Below are positions 23,692 to 32,254 of a stretch of 64,000 bases of DNA, piece by piece. Origin of the DNA: Alloacidobacterium dinghuense (GTDB lineage Bacteria > Acidobacteriota > Terriglobia > Terriglobales > Acidobacteriaceae). The position numbers and the translations under genes were made by a program. The notes below the pieces were generated by a model. That model searched no databases. It had not been told where the DNA came from and was given only the letters and a program-made list of their open reading frames with translations. Numbering within the stretch: the first letter of the stretch is position 1; every line of letters begins with the position of its first letter. The stretch spans positions 868,001-932,000 of the forward strand of contig NZ_CP060394.1 of the NCBI RefSeq assembly GCF_014274465.1. The letters run 5' to 3'.

Positions 23692-26253
23692 CTATTCAGT
23701 GCGCAGGGCCTTTACCGGATCAATGGATGCTGCTCGTTGCGCCGGGAGAATGCTGGCGATGAGAGCGCAGACTCCGAGGGCGATGATCGAGCCAGAGAGG
23801 ACCAGCGGATCCCAGATTTTGACCTGATAGAGTTGGTGAGCAATCAGGTGACCCGTAAGGATGGATATAGGAATGCCGATAGCCAGTCCGATGATGATTT
23901 GCAGGAAGGCTCCGCGCAGGACGAGCCTGACAATCTTTGTGCGATCGGCGCCGAGGGCCATGCGTACTCCGATTTCGCTGGTGCGGCGCTCGACTGCGTA
24001 TGCCGTAACACCATAGAGGCCAACAGCGGCGAGGAGGAGGGCGAGGATGCCGAAGAGTCCAGTCATCTGGGCCATCGCGCGCTGCTGATCGAAGTTCGCG
24101 TCGATGTGGTCTTCCATTGGTTCGAGGTTGAGCAGGGTAATGTTGGGGTCGACCTCGCTGAGGACGCGGCGCACCTGAGGCTCAAGGCCTTCCATGCTGC
24201 CGTGAATCTTGAGCACTGCGCCTTCGATGTAGTGGGAGCCGTCATCGATGCTCTGCATCATGGCGTTGTCATACTTCACGTGCTGGGCGAGCGGCGCGAA
24301 GAAGATGGGTCGCGTCGGGGCTGCCCCATAGAGGTTGTCCCACATATACCTTGCATCGTTGACGATGCCTACAATTTGAAAGGTAGTGCCGTACTGCGGC
24401 AGATCGAGGCCGAAGCGCTGACCGAGCGGATTTTCACCGGGCTTGAAGAAGCGCTTGACGAAGGCCTCGTTGACGACTGCGACATTCTGGGTGGAGGCAG
24501 TGTCCTGTTCGGTGATGGAGCGACCGCGCAGAATGTGATGACCCATGGTTTCGAGGTAGCCAACGCTGACGTGGTCCCACGATGAGCCGACTTCCTCGTT
24601 CATGTTGGGCATACCGTGGCCTTCACGGATAACGATTTCGCCCCAGTTGTCCTGCAGCGGCGCGTAGAGCGCGAGCGCGGCGCTTTCGACCCCGGGAATG
24701 TGCGCGAGGCGCTCCTGCATCTCGCGATACATGGCATCGAGTTTTGGCTGCGGGTAGGAATTGAATGGGCCGATCAGGCTTATGAGCGCACGATGGTCGA
24801 GCTCGTAGCCGAAGTCCTGATGCTGCATCTTCTCGATGCTGCGCGTAAGCAGGCCTGCGCCGGCGAGCAAGACCACAGAGAGCGTGGCCTGAAAGATCAC
24901 GAGAACTTTCTGGGAGAGGGATGAACGGTCATGTGTGCTGCGGTTGGCGCCCCGCAGAGCTTCAGCCGGATCAGCGTGCGTCGCTAACCAGGCAGGAGCT
25001 GTTCCAAAGAGCGCGCCGGTGAAGACGGAGAGAAGAAAAGCGAAGGCGAGCACGGGCAGGGATGGGGTTGCGTCTATCGGGACAAACCTGGCGCTGTGGA
25101 AGGTGAGCGCGACGAGAAGTTTTACTCCGAGATAGGCAATGACCAGGCCAGCGAATCCACCGAAGACGGACAGGACGAGGCTTTCCGTGAGTGATTGGCG
25201 AATGAGTCTCTTGCGCGATGCTCCGAGAGCGAGACGGACGGAGGTTTGCGCGCGCCGTGCGGTTCCTCGGGCGAGGAGCAGATTCGCAATATTGGCGCAG
25301 GCGATGAGCAGCACCAGAGCGCAGACGGCGAGCAGGATACGGAGGTTATCGCCGTAATCCTCTTTCATGAGGCCGACGCCTCCGCCAGCAGGAACAACCT
25401 TGACGAATTGTTTGGGAAGGCCCGCTTTGATGCCGGACATCCAGTCGGCGGGAAAGTCAGCTCCAGTCATGAGCCATTGGCGGATGAGGCTTGTCATGCG
25501 CGCGGGTACTGCATCAGGCGTCGCTCCTGGCTTGAGCCTGCCGATGACCCTCAGCCATGCCTGAAAATGATGCAGAAAGGACTTTTGTCCGGCGAGGACG
25601 GGTTGTTGCAGGATCGGGATCCAGAGGTCGGGCGGGTCGCTGCGCAGGGTATCTCCGAAGAAGCCGGGAGGAGTGATGCCGACGATGGTGAAGGGGTGGC
25701 CATCGAGAATGAAGGATGAGCCTATAACCTTCGGGTCTGATCCATACTGTTGCTGCCATGCGCGGTAACTCAGCATGGCGGCGGGCGCGGCAGTTTCCTG
25801 ATCGTCTGCGGGTTGAATGGTGCGCCCGGCGAAGGCGCCTACGCCAAAGGTGGAGAAGTAGTTTCCGCTGACGTATTCGCCGCGCAGAGGCTTTGCGGTG
25901 CGGTCAGCTTCTCCGCGACGCGTGCTGATCTGGCTTCCACCGGCCTGAAATGCGGCGAGTTCCTCAAACTCGGGCGTGTTCTTTTTCATCAGCTCATAGA
26001 ACGGATAGGAGAACATGCCCCAGTTGCCCTGCGGACTTCCTTCGACGCAGCAGTCGCCCCCGTCACCAATGCGGTAGAGTCTCGATGGATCGACAACCGG
26101 CAACGACTTGAGCATGACGGTGTGAATCAGAGAGAAGATGGCCGTCGTGGCGCCGATGCCGAGGGCTAACGTCAGCATGGCGGTGAGAGTAAAGACAGGA
26201 GAAAGTCGCATCTGACGCAGGGCATAGGCAATGTCTTGTCTCAGGGTTTGCAT
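23692..26253 (-). CDS. ADOP-type permease, copy 1
   Basis: An 853-residue paralogue of the following gene, sharing nearly identical termini (MQTLRQDIAYALRQMRLSPV at the start, ASILPAQRAASIDPVKALR at the end) and the same two-FtsX, two-periplasmic-domain plan. The copies differ most in the periplasmic regions (YELMKKNTPEFEELAAFQ). Being first in the pair, it probably carries the promoter for both; a long perfect-armed inverted repeat lies about 110-150 bp upstream. The spacing of 14 bp to the next start implies one transcript. No ABC ATPase gene is adjacent. Confidence 0.88.
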   Translation of the reverse strand: MQTLRQDIAYALRQMRLSPVFTLTAMLTLALGIGATTAIFSLIHTVMLKSLPVVDPSRLYRIGDGGDCCVEGSPQGNWGMFSYPFYELMKKNTPEFEELAAFQAGGSQISTRRGEADRTAKPLRGEYVSGNYFSTFGVGAFAGRTIQPADDQETAAPAAMLSYRAWQQQYGSDPKVIGSSFILDGHPFTIVGITPPGFFGDTLRSDPPDLWIPILQQPVLAGQKSFLHHFQAWLRVIGRLKPGATPDAVPARMTSLIRQWLMTGADFPADWMSGIKAGLPKQFVKVVPAGGGVGLMKEDYGDNLRILLAVCALVLLIACANIANLLLARGTARRAQTSVRLALGASRKRLIRQSLTESLVLSVFGGFAGLVIAYLGVKLLVALTFHSARFVPIDATPSLPVLAFAFLLSVFTGALFGTAPAWLATHADPAEALRGANRSTHDRSSLSQKVLVIFQATLSVVLLAGAGLLTRSIEKMQHQDFGYELDHRALISLIGPFNSYPQPKLDAMYREMQERLAHIPGVESAALALYAPLQDNWGEIVIREGHGMPNMNEEVGSSWDHVSVGYLETMGHHILRGRSITEQDTASTQNVAVVNEAFVKRFFKPGENPLGQRFGLDLPQYGTTFQIVGIVNDARYMWDNLYGAAPTRPIFFAPLAQHVKYDNAMMQSIDDGSHYIEGAVLKIHGSMEGLEPQVRRVLSEVDPNITLLNLEPMEDHIDANFDQQRAMAQMTGLFGILALLLAAVGLYGVTAYAVERRTSEIGVRMALGADRTKIVRLVLRGAFLQIIIGLAIGIPISILTGHLIAHQLYQVKIWDPLVLSGSIIALGVCALIASILPAQRAASIDPVKALRTE

Positions 26254-26361
26254 AGAAGGTCTCTTGTTGCCATACGAGCAAACGGGTCGCCATGTTCCGG
26301 AAGAGTCTAAGCCGTTAATACGAAATCCTTCGTAATTGAGGGAAGGAGCTGTCCAACGTTC

Positions 26362-26405
26362 GTTTATGGACAGACCTGTCCGGAGCCGGACAGGCGTCCA
26401 TAAAC
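26362..26405. promoter_or_regulatory. Long interrupted inverted repeat upstream of the permease pair
   Basis: Arms GTTTATGGAC (26362-26371) and GTCCATAAAC (26396-26405) enclose a second pair CCTGTCCGG (26375-26383) and CCGGACAGG (26386-26394). Internal spacers are AGA, AG and C. No T run follows on either strand, so a DNA operator or a hairpin is likelier than a simple terminator. It lies between the permease start and the end of the PHP phosphatase gene, both on the minus strand. Confidence 0.6.
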
Positions 26406-26416
26406 CTGGATGGCGT

Positions 26417-27211
26417 TTATTTGGTCGAGAAGAGTCGGCTTAAGAAAGTTTTTCGCGGGCGCATTTCTTCTTCTTCGTACAGGCCGAGCATTTCTGGTTG
26501 TGGCGGGAAGTCGGCGCTATAAAAGGCCGCCTGGGGATTTGTGACGCAAATCCGTTCAGCCGTTTCTTTGCCGTACATGTTTTCGACGAGTTTGTAAGCC
26601 TCGCTCATGACGGGAGGCCGCGAGGTGAGATTATGTGCGTCGGTCGCGATGAAGTGTACCCAGTTCTTGTCGAGATAACTGAATGCCATAGCCTGCGCGG
26701 TCTTACCGAATCGGCCAGTAAGCGACGATGCCGTGACCTGTACAAGGCAACCCTCGCGGAGCCATTCCACCATTCGATTAGGATGTCTCTGGATGGTGTG
26801 GTTGCGCTCGGGGTGGGTGATGATCGGATGCATGCCGGCAACTTTCATTTCATAGAAGGTGTCAGCGATGCCCTGCGGGATCATCAGATCGGCGAATTCG
26901 ACCAGCAGATACTGCTTCTGGTTGATGGTGTATTTCGTCTTGTTCTCGAATGCATCCTCGATGTTGTCGAAGGAGAGATGGAAGTCGCAGCCGAGACCAA
27001 AGGTGATCCTGCCGTCGAGGCGCTGCTGCAACTGCGCGAGGCGGTCAGCATTCTCTGCCGGATCAAAATTGTATCTATGATTCGCGTGGGGCGTGCAGAC
27101 GATGTGAGTGATGCCGTCGTTGGCTGCCATCTCGGCCATCGCGACCGAGGTGTCTAGATCAAGAGAGCCGTCATCGAGTCCAAAGAGCAGGTGATGATGA
27201 ATATCGATCAT
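26417..27211 (-). CDS. CpsB/CapC family PHP-domain phosphatase
   Basis: A 264-residue protein of the PHP superfamily, related to manganese-dependent protein-tyrosine phosphatases CpsB/YwqE that control capsule polymerisation by dephosphorylating a tyrosine kinase. Metal-binding motifs are visible in order: MIDIHHHLLFGLDDGS at the N-terminus, HIVCTPHANHRY near residue 36, GMHPIITHPERNH near residue 125, and HFIATDAHN near residue 190. Its start is 17 bp after the end of purQ on the same strand, so the two are probably cotranscribed. No tyrosine kinase gene is in the window. Confidence 0.85.
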   Translation of the reverse strand: MIDIHHHLLFGLDDGSLDLDTSVAMAEMAANDGITHIVCTPHANHRYNFDPAENADRLAQLQQRLDGRITFGLGCDFHLSFDNIEDAFENKTKYTINQKQYLLVEFADLMIPQGIADTFYEMKVAGMHPIITHPERNHTIQRHPNRMVEWLREGCLVQVTASSLTGRFGKTAQAMAFSYLDKNWVHFIATDAHNLTSRPPVMSEAYKLVENMYGKETAERICVTNPQAAFYSADFPPQPEMLGLYEEEEMRPRKTFLSRLFSTK

Positions 27212-27228
27212 TGTGCAGTCGAACCCCC

Positions 27229-27963
27229 TTACGATACCGCTAGTTCATGGGTCGTGGGGGTCTGGCCCTCTTTCTCCTGAAGCGCTATCACCATAGATGC
27301 GAAAATTTTGTACCCGTCTACAGATCCAAGCAGGTTTTCCGAAGAGCGATCCGGATGCGGCATCATTCCAAGTACGTTGCGGCCCTCATTCAGGATTCCT
27401 GCAATATTGCCGAGTGAGCCGTTTGGGTTCGCATCCGGAGTGATCTTGCCGTCAGACGTCGAGTAGCGGAAGACGATGCGGTCTTCGCGCTCGAGTTTGG
27501 CTAGTGTTTCGGCATCGCAGGAATAATTGCCTTCCATGTGGCCGATGGGGATTTTTACGACCTCGTTTTTGTTGAGTGTCTGGGTGAACGGCGTGCCAGT
27601 GGTTTCGGTGCGCAGGTAAACCTGTTTGCAGATGTACTTGAGTCCTGCATTGCGCATGAGCGCGCCGGGGAGTAATCCTGCTTCAGTGAGGATTTGGAAG
27701 CCGTTGCAGATGCCGAGCACGAGGCCTCCGTCGGTGGCGAATCTCTTGACCGACTGCATGACGGGCGAGAAGCGCGCAATGGCTCCGGTGCGGAGGTAAT
27801 CGCCGTAGGCAAAGCCGCCGGGGACGAGGATGGCGTCACAGTTTTCGAGACTGGGAGAGTCGTGCCACAGGAAGGTTACCGGCTGGTGGGCGATCTCGGA
27901 GATAACGTTATAGGTGTCGTGATCGCAGTTCGAGCCGGGAAAGACGAGGACGCCAAACTTCAT
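27229..27963 (-). CDS. purQ: Phosphoribosylformylglycinamidine synthase, glutaminase subunit
   Basis: A 244-residue class I glutamine amidotransferase that supplies ammonia to PurL for conversion of FGAR to FGAM in purine synthesis. The N-terminus [19 protein letters not shown] is diagnostic of PurQ. The nucleophile Cys lies in [15 protein letters not shown] near residue 91 and the His/Glu part of the triad in [10 protein letters not shown] near residue 210. Length matches the usual 220-260 residues. purL and purS are not in the window; the downstream gene is the PHP phosphatase. Confidence 0.93.
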   Translation of the reverse strand: MKFGVLVFPGSNCDHDTYNVISEIAHQPVTFLWHDSPSLENCDAILVPGGFAYGDYLRTGAIARFSPVMQSVKRFATDGGLVLGICNGFQILTEAGLLPGALMRNAGLKYICKQVYLRTETTGTPFTQTLNKNEVVKIPIGHMEGNYSCDAETLAKLEREDRIVFRYSTSDGKITPDANPNGSLGNIAGILNEGRNVLGMMPHPDRSSENLLGSVDGYKIFASMVIALQEKEGQTPTTHELAVS

Positions 27964-28152
27964 ATTTCTAGGCTAGCAGTTTTGGCCGGGCTCTGCTGCG
28001 AATTCAAGATCAATAAGTTAGGGTTACGGTACGCTCACAACGCTGTTTGATGATCTGCAAGATTGAGATCTGGATGTTGCGCATGACTGCGTCGGTCCGT
28101 GGTCCAATCTTTTGCCAGAAGCCGTGAGTCTAAAGCATACTTAGGAGCACTT

Positions 28153-28656
28153 ATGGGCGGCGGCTTCGACATCAAGACCACGGGAAGAATGGCTGGAAGT
28201 GCGCTTGTGAACTGGTGGCGCGCGGTTTCGATTGAGGCCCTGTGCGTTGCCTTGATGTGGCTAATCGGGTTGTGGCTGCTGCATGTGCCGCTCTTTCCAG
28301 TTTGGGCGCTGATTGGCGGCCTGATGACCTTCATACCAAATATCGGCGGCGCAATTGCGCTGATTGGGCCAGTCTTGTCCATTGTGGCAAGTTGGAAGGA
28401 TCTGGAGCGTCTTGGATTCGTTCTCGGGCTGTACGCGGTGATTGTGGTTGTCGATCAACTGGTTTTGCAACCGATGCTTATGAAGCGCACAGCGCGCGTG
28501 CCGATCTGGGCTTCGATTCTGGCGCCGATTGTGTTGGGGATCGTCATTCCGTTCTGGGGTGTCCTGCTGGCTCCGCCACTGCTGGCCGTCATTTACGCGT
28601 TTCGCAAGCCGAAGGTCAAGGGACCGATTCCGCCCGTTATTCCTCCTGCAAGTTGA
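28153..28656 (+). CDS. Half-length AI-2E/PerM-type membrane protein
   Basis: A 168-residue membrane protein matching only the C-terminal half of the AI-2E/PerM permease family (about 350 residues). FPVWALIGGLMTFIPNIGG is the family signature, followed by VVDQLVLQPMLMKRTARVP and a final helix pair with PFWGVLLAPPLLAVIYAF. The ATG at 28153 has a good AGGAG seven bases upstream, so it appears to be translated as a short protein, although the frame is open from a GTG at 28099. It may be a genuine short form or a truncated gene still carrying a fortuitous start. Confidence 0.65.
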   Translation: MGGGFDIKTTGRMAGSALVNWWRAVSIEALCVALMWLIGLWLLHVPLFPVWALIGGLMTFIPNIGGAIALIGPVLSIVASWKDLERLGFVLGLYAVIVVVDQLVLQPMLMKRTARVPIWASILAPIVLGIVIPFWGVLLAPPLLAVIYAFRKPKVKGPIPPVIPPAS

Positions 28657-29064
28657 ATCCGTCTGGCGTGCTGCGATGGCTGCCGCAATGAGGGCTGAAC
28701 CTCCCGTTTTTGTTCCTGTGGTCAATATACGAATTTTCACTTGACGCCACTGGAATCCAGCGGTAGATGTGGAGGTCGGTCAGATCAGCGCCTGCTCACT
28801 GGACCACTGGATGCGGCGCTGCTTGTGCGCCGACCTGGAGATACGGAAACGCAGACAGGCTGAAGGTTCAACGGCGTTGCGTGCGTGCCGTGGAGTGTAC
28901 CTCCGCTGCATGTGCGACTGATAGTCATTGTTCCCCTGGCCCGCAATTCACCATGCGATTCCTATCGCCTACCTCGACCCCTGGGCTCCAAGACAGTTCG
29001 CGGTGACTCGCTCGATCTCGCCGAACCGCCAATCCAGATGTTCAACGTCAGGAAGGAGATTCCC
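28657..29064. other. Intergenic stretch upstream of the HAF-repeat gene
   Basis: No gene or hairpin of note. It should contain the promoter of the plus-strand gene at 29065; TTGACG at 28740 with TAGATG 20 bases later is a weak candidate only. Confidence 0.35.
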
Positions 29065-30093
29065 ATGCTTAGTATCTGCGCGGACAATTCCGGGCACAGG
29101 ATTTTAACCGCCTTTGCCCGGTGCTTACTGGTGTTGGTGGCCATCATCGGTTGGCTCCCCTATGCTCTTGCACAATCGACAGGCGACCAGCATTTCTTCG
29201 TACTCGACAACCCCGGCGACCCTAACTTCAATCAGTTGCTTGGCATCAACAGCGCACGCGTCATCGTCGGTTATTTCGGCGATGGCACGGTTGTTGCGAA
29301 TAATGGCTATGTGCTAATTCCCAAGAATCATTACGCACCCGATAACTTTACGAATCTACCGTCCGGGGACTTCGCCTCACAGACACAGGCGATCGGTATC
29401 AATAACAAGAGATTTCCGGACATCGTGGGATTCTACACGGACAATGCGACCGGTTTTACCCATGGTTTCCTGGACTCTAATGGCACCCAATCTACTGTCG
29501 ATGACCCCGCAGGCTCTGCGCCGAACGTCACAACGCCAGTCCAGAATCTGCTCGGGATAAACGATTTTGGTGACGCAGCAGGGTTCTGGATGGACAACAA
29601 CGGCCACGAGCATGGCTTCATTGTCTTGCTGGACTTTCAGACGCCCAGCAAGTCGACATTCATCGAGATTCCACCGTCTATGTTTAAAGGCGCCGTCGCC
29701 ACGCAGGCCAGCAATTTCACCGACCTCGGCCAGGTCTGCGGCTTTTGGACCGATGGCGATGGCAACAATCACGGGTTCTTTGGCCTCCTGGGCCCCTTGC
29801 TTTTCATGTTCAATGTCGAAATCAATGGCGTGCCAGCCATCAGCACGTCGCCTTTCGGCTGCAATAACAAAGGGGAAGTCGTCGGTTCCTTCACTGATGC
29901 CAGTGGCAACGTCCACGGGTTCATCTTCAACCACGGCCGATCCGTTCAATTTGACGCCCCAGGTTCGTCGCAGACTCCCGCCTTTGGCGTCATGGGTACA
30001 TTCATCAACGGTGTCAACGATAATGGGGATATCGTCGGATTCTTTTCCGATGGTACGAAGGTGAACGGGTTCGTAAACTACGCGGCACACTGA
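29065..30093 (+). CDS. Secreted HAF-repeat protein
   Basis: A 342-residue exported protein. The ATG at 29065 follows AGGAGATTCCC and begins a signal peptide (FARCLLVLVAIIGWLPYALA). The mature chain has about six HAF-type repeats in which a GINxxxxIVG core is followed by a GF or HGF turn, for example INDFGDAAGFWMDNNGHEHG and CNNKGEVVGSFTDASGNVHG, arranged as a likely beta-propeller. Such proteins are common in acidobacterial and PEP-CTERM-type secretomes; their function is unknown. A terminator lies 110 bp downstream. Confidence 0.75.
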   Translation: MLSICADNSGHRILTAFARCLLVLVAIIGWLPYALAQSTGDQHFFVLDNPGDPNFNQLLGINSARVIVGYFGDGTVVANNGYVLIPKNHYAPDNFTNLPSGDFASQTQAIGINNKRFPDIVGFYTDNATGFTHGFLDSNGTQSTVDDPAGSAPNVTTPVQNLLGINDFGDAAGFWMDNNGHEHGFIVLLDFQTPSKSTFIEIPPSMFKGAVATQASNFTDLGQVCGFWTDGDGNNHGFFGLLGPLLFMFNVEINGVPAISTSPFGCNNKGEVVGSFTDASGNVHGFIFNHGRSVQFDAPGSSQTPAFGVMGTFINGVNDNGDIVGFFSDGTKVNGFVNYAAH

Positions 30094-30202
30094 CGCATGA
30101 GCCAGGACGACAACTAGCACTGACCGCAGGGCACGGCTTGCCCGTCGATGTTGAGACAGAAACCAACTTCACGGCAATGAGTATCCACCAACGCGTCATT
30201 CG

Positions 30203-30243
30203 AAGGACTATGAGGACGGTAGTCTCGTAGTCCTTTGTTTTTT
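30203..30243 (+). terminator. Rho-independent terminator
   Basis: AAGGACTA and TAGTCCTT form the stem, with GAG/CTC pairing inside, followed by TGTTTTTT. It would end the HAF-repeat gene transcript. Confidence 0.75.
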
Positions 30244-30265
30244 GAGGGGCGAATTATGCGTGGTG

Positions 30266-30286
30266 TTTGTACAAACTCTGTACAAA
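30266..30286. promoter_or_regulatory. Possible operator with two TGTACA half-sites
   Basis: The palindrome TTTGTACAAA (30266-30275) is followed by a second TGTACA at 30279-30284, eleven bases on, about one helical turn. It lies about 80 bp before the aldo/keto reductase start. Confidence 0.3.
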
Positions 30287-30361
30287 AAATGATGCAATCT
30301 AGCTAAGCTATGTTTTTAGGCGCATTTATATTCACTTACTTACTAATTGTAGGAGTCAAAA

Positions 30362-31399
30362 ATGGAATATAGACAGCTTGGCTATTCGGGACTGAAGGTT
30401 TCTGCGCTCAGTTTTGGCGCGGGAACTTTTGGCGGCGGCAACGAATTTTTCAAAGCATGGGGCAGCTCGGATGTGGCCGAGGCTACGCGGCTTGTCGATT
30501 TGTGTCTGGATGCTGGAGTGAACCTCTTTGATGTGGCGAATATCTATTCGACTGGACTGGCCGAGGAAATCCTTGGAAAGGCGATCGAGGGCAGGCGCGA
30601 TAAGGTTCTGATTTCTACCAAGGCGACTTTCAAGATGGGGGATGGGCCGAATGATCTGGGGTCGTCGCGCTACCACGTGATTCAGCAATGCGACGCGAGC
30701 CTCAAGCGGCTGGGCACGGACTACATTGACATCTACCACATGCACGGCTTTGACGCGACGACTCCGATTGAAGAGACGTTGGATACGTTGAATACGCTGA
30801 TGCATCAGGGCAAGGTTCGCTATATTGCATGCTCGAATTTCTCCGGCTGGCATTTGATGAAGTCTCTGGCTATCTCTGATCGCTATGGGTGGGCGCGATA
30901 TGTGGCGCACCAGGTGTACTACTCGCTGGTGGGCCGCGAGTACGAGTGGGAGTTGATGCCGCTGGGGCTGGATCAGAAGGTTTCGTCGCTGATCTGGAGC
31001 CCGCTGGGATGGGGACGTCTGACGGGGAAGATTCGCCGCGGGCATCCGCTGCCGGAGACGAGCCGCTTGCACAAGACTGCGGACTATGGACCGCAGGTGG
31101 ATGACGAATATCTCTACACCGTGGTGGATGCTTTGGAAGCGGTCGCCAAGGAGACGGGAAAGACGGTTCCACAGGTCGCGCTGAACTGGCTGCTGCAACG
31201 GCCTACTGTTGCCAGCGTGATTATGGGCGCCCGGAACGAGGAGCAACTGAAGCAGAATCTCGCCGCTGCCGAATGGAATTTGACGGCAAAGCAGGTAGCT
31301 AAGCTCGACAAAGCCAGCGCAGTGCAGCCGGTCTATCCGTACTGGCATCAGTGGCAGTTTGCGGAGCGGAATCCGTTGCCTGTGCCGCAGGTGAAGTAG
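30362..31399 (+). CDS. Aldo/keto reductase
   Basis: A 345-residue NADPH-dependent TIM-barrel reductase. AGGAG lies nine bases before the ATG. The N-terminus MEYRQLGYSGLKVSALSFG is typical of the YajO/potassium-channel-beta-like branch. Catalytic residues are visible: Asp and Tyr in NLFDVANIYSTGLAEE, Lys in LISTKATF, and His in IYHMHGFD. The cofactor end has PTVASVIMGARNEEQLKQN. It probably reduces aldehydes or ketones of sugars or xenobiotics; the redoxin gene downstream could hint at stress, but they are 180 bp apart. Confidence 0.88.
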   Translation: MEYRQLGYSGLKVSALSFGAGTFGGGNEFFKAWGSSDVAEATRLVDLCLDAGVNLFDVANIYSTGLAEEILGKAIEGRRDKVLISTKATFKMGDGPNDLGSSRYHVIQQCDASLKRLGTDYIDIYHMHGFDATTPIEETLDTLNTLMHQGKVRYIACSNFSGWHLMKSLAISDRYGWARYVAHQVYYSLVGREYEWELMPLGLDQKVSSLIWSPLGWGRLTGKIRRGHPLPETSRLHKTADYGPQVDDEYLYTVVDALEAVAKETGKTVPQVALNWLLQRPTVASVIMGARNEEQLKQNLAAAEWNLTAKQVAKLDKASAVQPVYPYWHQWQFAERNPLPVPQVK

Positions 31400-31581
31400 C
31401 GTCATCCAGGGCTGTTTGGGGCGCGGGCTTTTAATCCGCGCCCGCCTGACTGCTTCGACTTTTCTGGTCACGTTTGGATTTCCCGTCGCAAATTCGTTAC
31501 ACATTGATCGACGCATGGCGCCGAGTAGCGTCAATATAGTAGACACCTGCAAGTGATACGGGCCTTTCTCATGAGGTGAGT

Positions 31582-32193
31582 ATGATTCGCAAACCCTTCC
31601 TGTCGATGGGCATGTTGGTGGCGGCGCTTGCTCTTTCTATTGCTGCTTACGCAGTCCGCGTGGGCGATACCGCTCCTGATTTCACCGGAACTGATTCCAA
31701 CGGTAAGGCGCACAAGCTTTCCGAATACAGAGGGAAGTATGTTGTGTTGGAGTGGACGAACAATGGCTGTCCTTACACGCTGAAGCATTATGAGAGCGGC
31801 AACATGCAGGCGCTGCAGAAACAGTGGACGGCGAAGGGCGTGGTCTGGTTGACGGTGCTTTCTTCAGCTCCGGGCGAGCAGGGGTACATGACGGCGGTGC
31901 AGGAGAATGCCTACTTGCGCAAGGAGAATGCTGCGCCTACGGCGGCTCTGCTCGACCCTACGGGAGTAATCGGGCATGATTATGCGGCAAAGACGACGCC
32001 GCATATGTTTGTGATCGATCCTACAGGGAGACTGATTTATGCTGGCGCGATCGATGATCATGCGACAACCGATGTTGGCGACGTTAAGGTGTCGAAGAAC
32101 TATGTCTCGGCCGCACTGACCGAGGCGATGGCGGGTCAGCCGGTGGCTACGTCTTCGACTCGACCTTATGGGTGTTCGGTGAAGTATCAGTAA
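31582..32193 (+). CDS. Exported redoxin (AhpC/TSA-like thioredoxin-fold protein)
   Basis: A 203-residue protein. The ATG at 31582 is preferred to the GTG two codons earlier; GAGGTG precedes it. A signal sequence (LSMGMLVAALALSIAAYA) is followed by the thioredoxin-fold domain: VGDTAPDFTGTDSNGKAHKL, then YVVLEWTNNGCPYTLKHY, with a single active-site Cys rather than CxxC, and KTTPHMFVIDPTGRLIYAGA. A lone C-terminal Cys occurs in YGCSVKYQ. This architecture is common in periplasmic redoxins that reduce peroxides or disulfides; the partner is unknown. Confidence 0.8.
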   Translation: MIRKPFLSMGMLVAALALSIAAYAVRVGDTAPDFTGTDSNGKAHKLSEYRGKYVVLEWTNNGCPYTLKHYESGNMQALQKQWTAKGVVWLTVLSSAPGEQGYMTAVQENAYLRKENAAPTAALLDPTGVIGHDYAAKTTPHMFVIDPTGRLIYAGAIDDHATTDVGDVKVSKNYVSAALTEAMAGQPVATSSTRPYGCSVKYQ

Positions 32194-32254
32194 AACGAAT
32201 CGCGCTTCGGGCCGTAGGGGCGATATCAATGACTCTTCCATTAGTTGGGACGCT

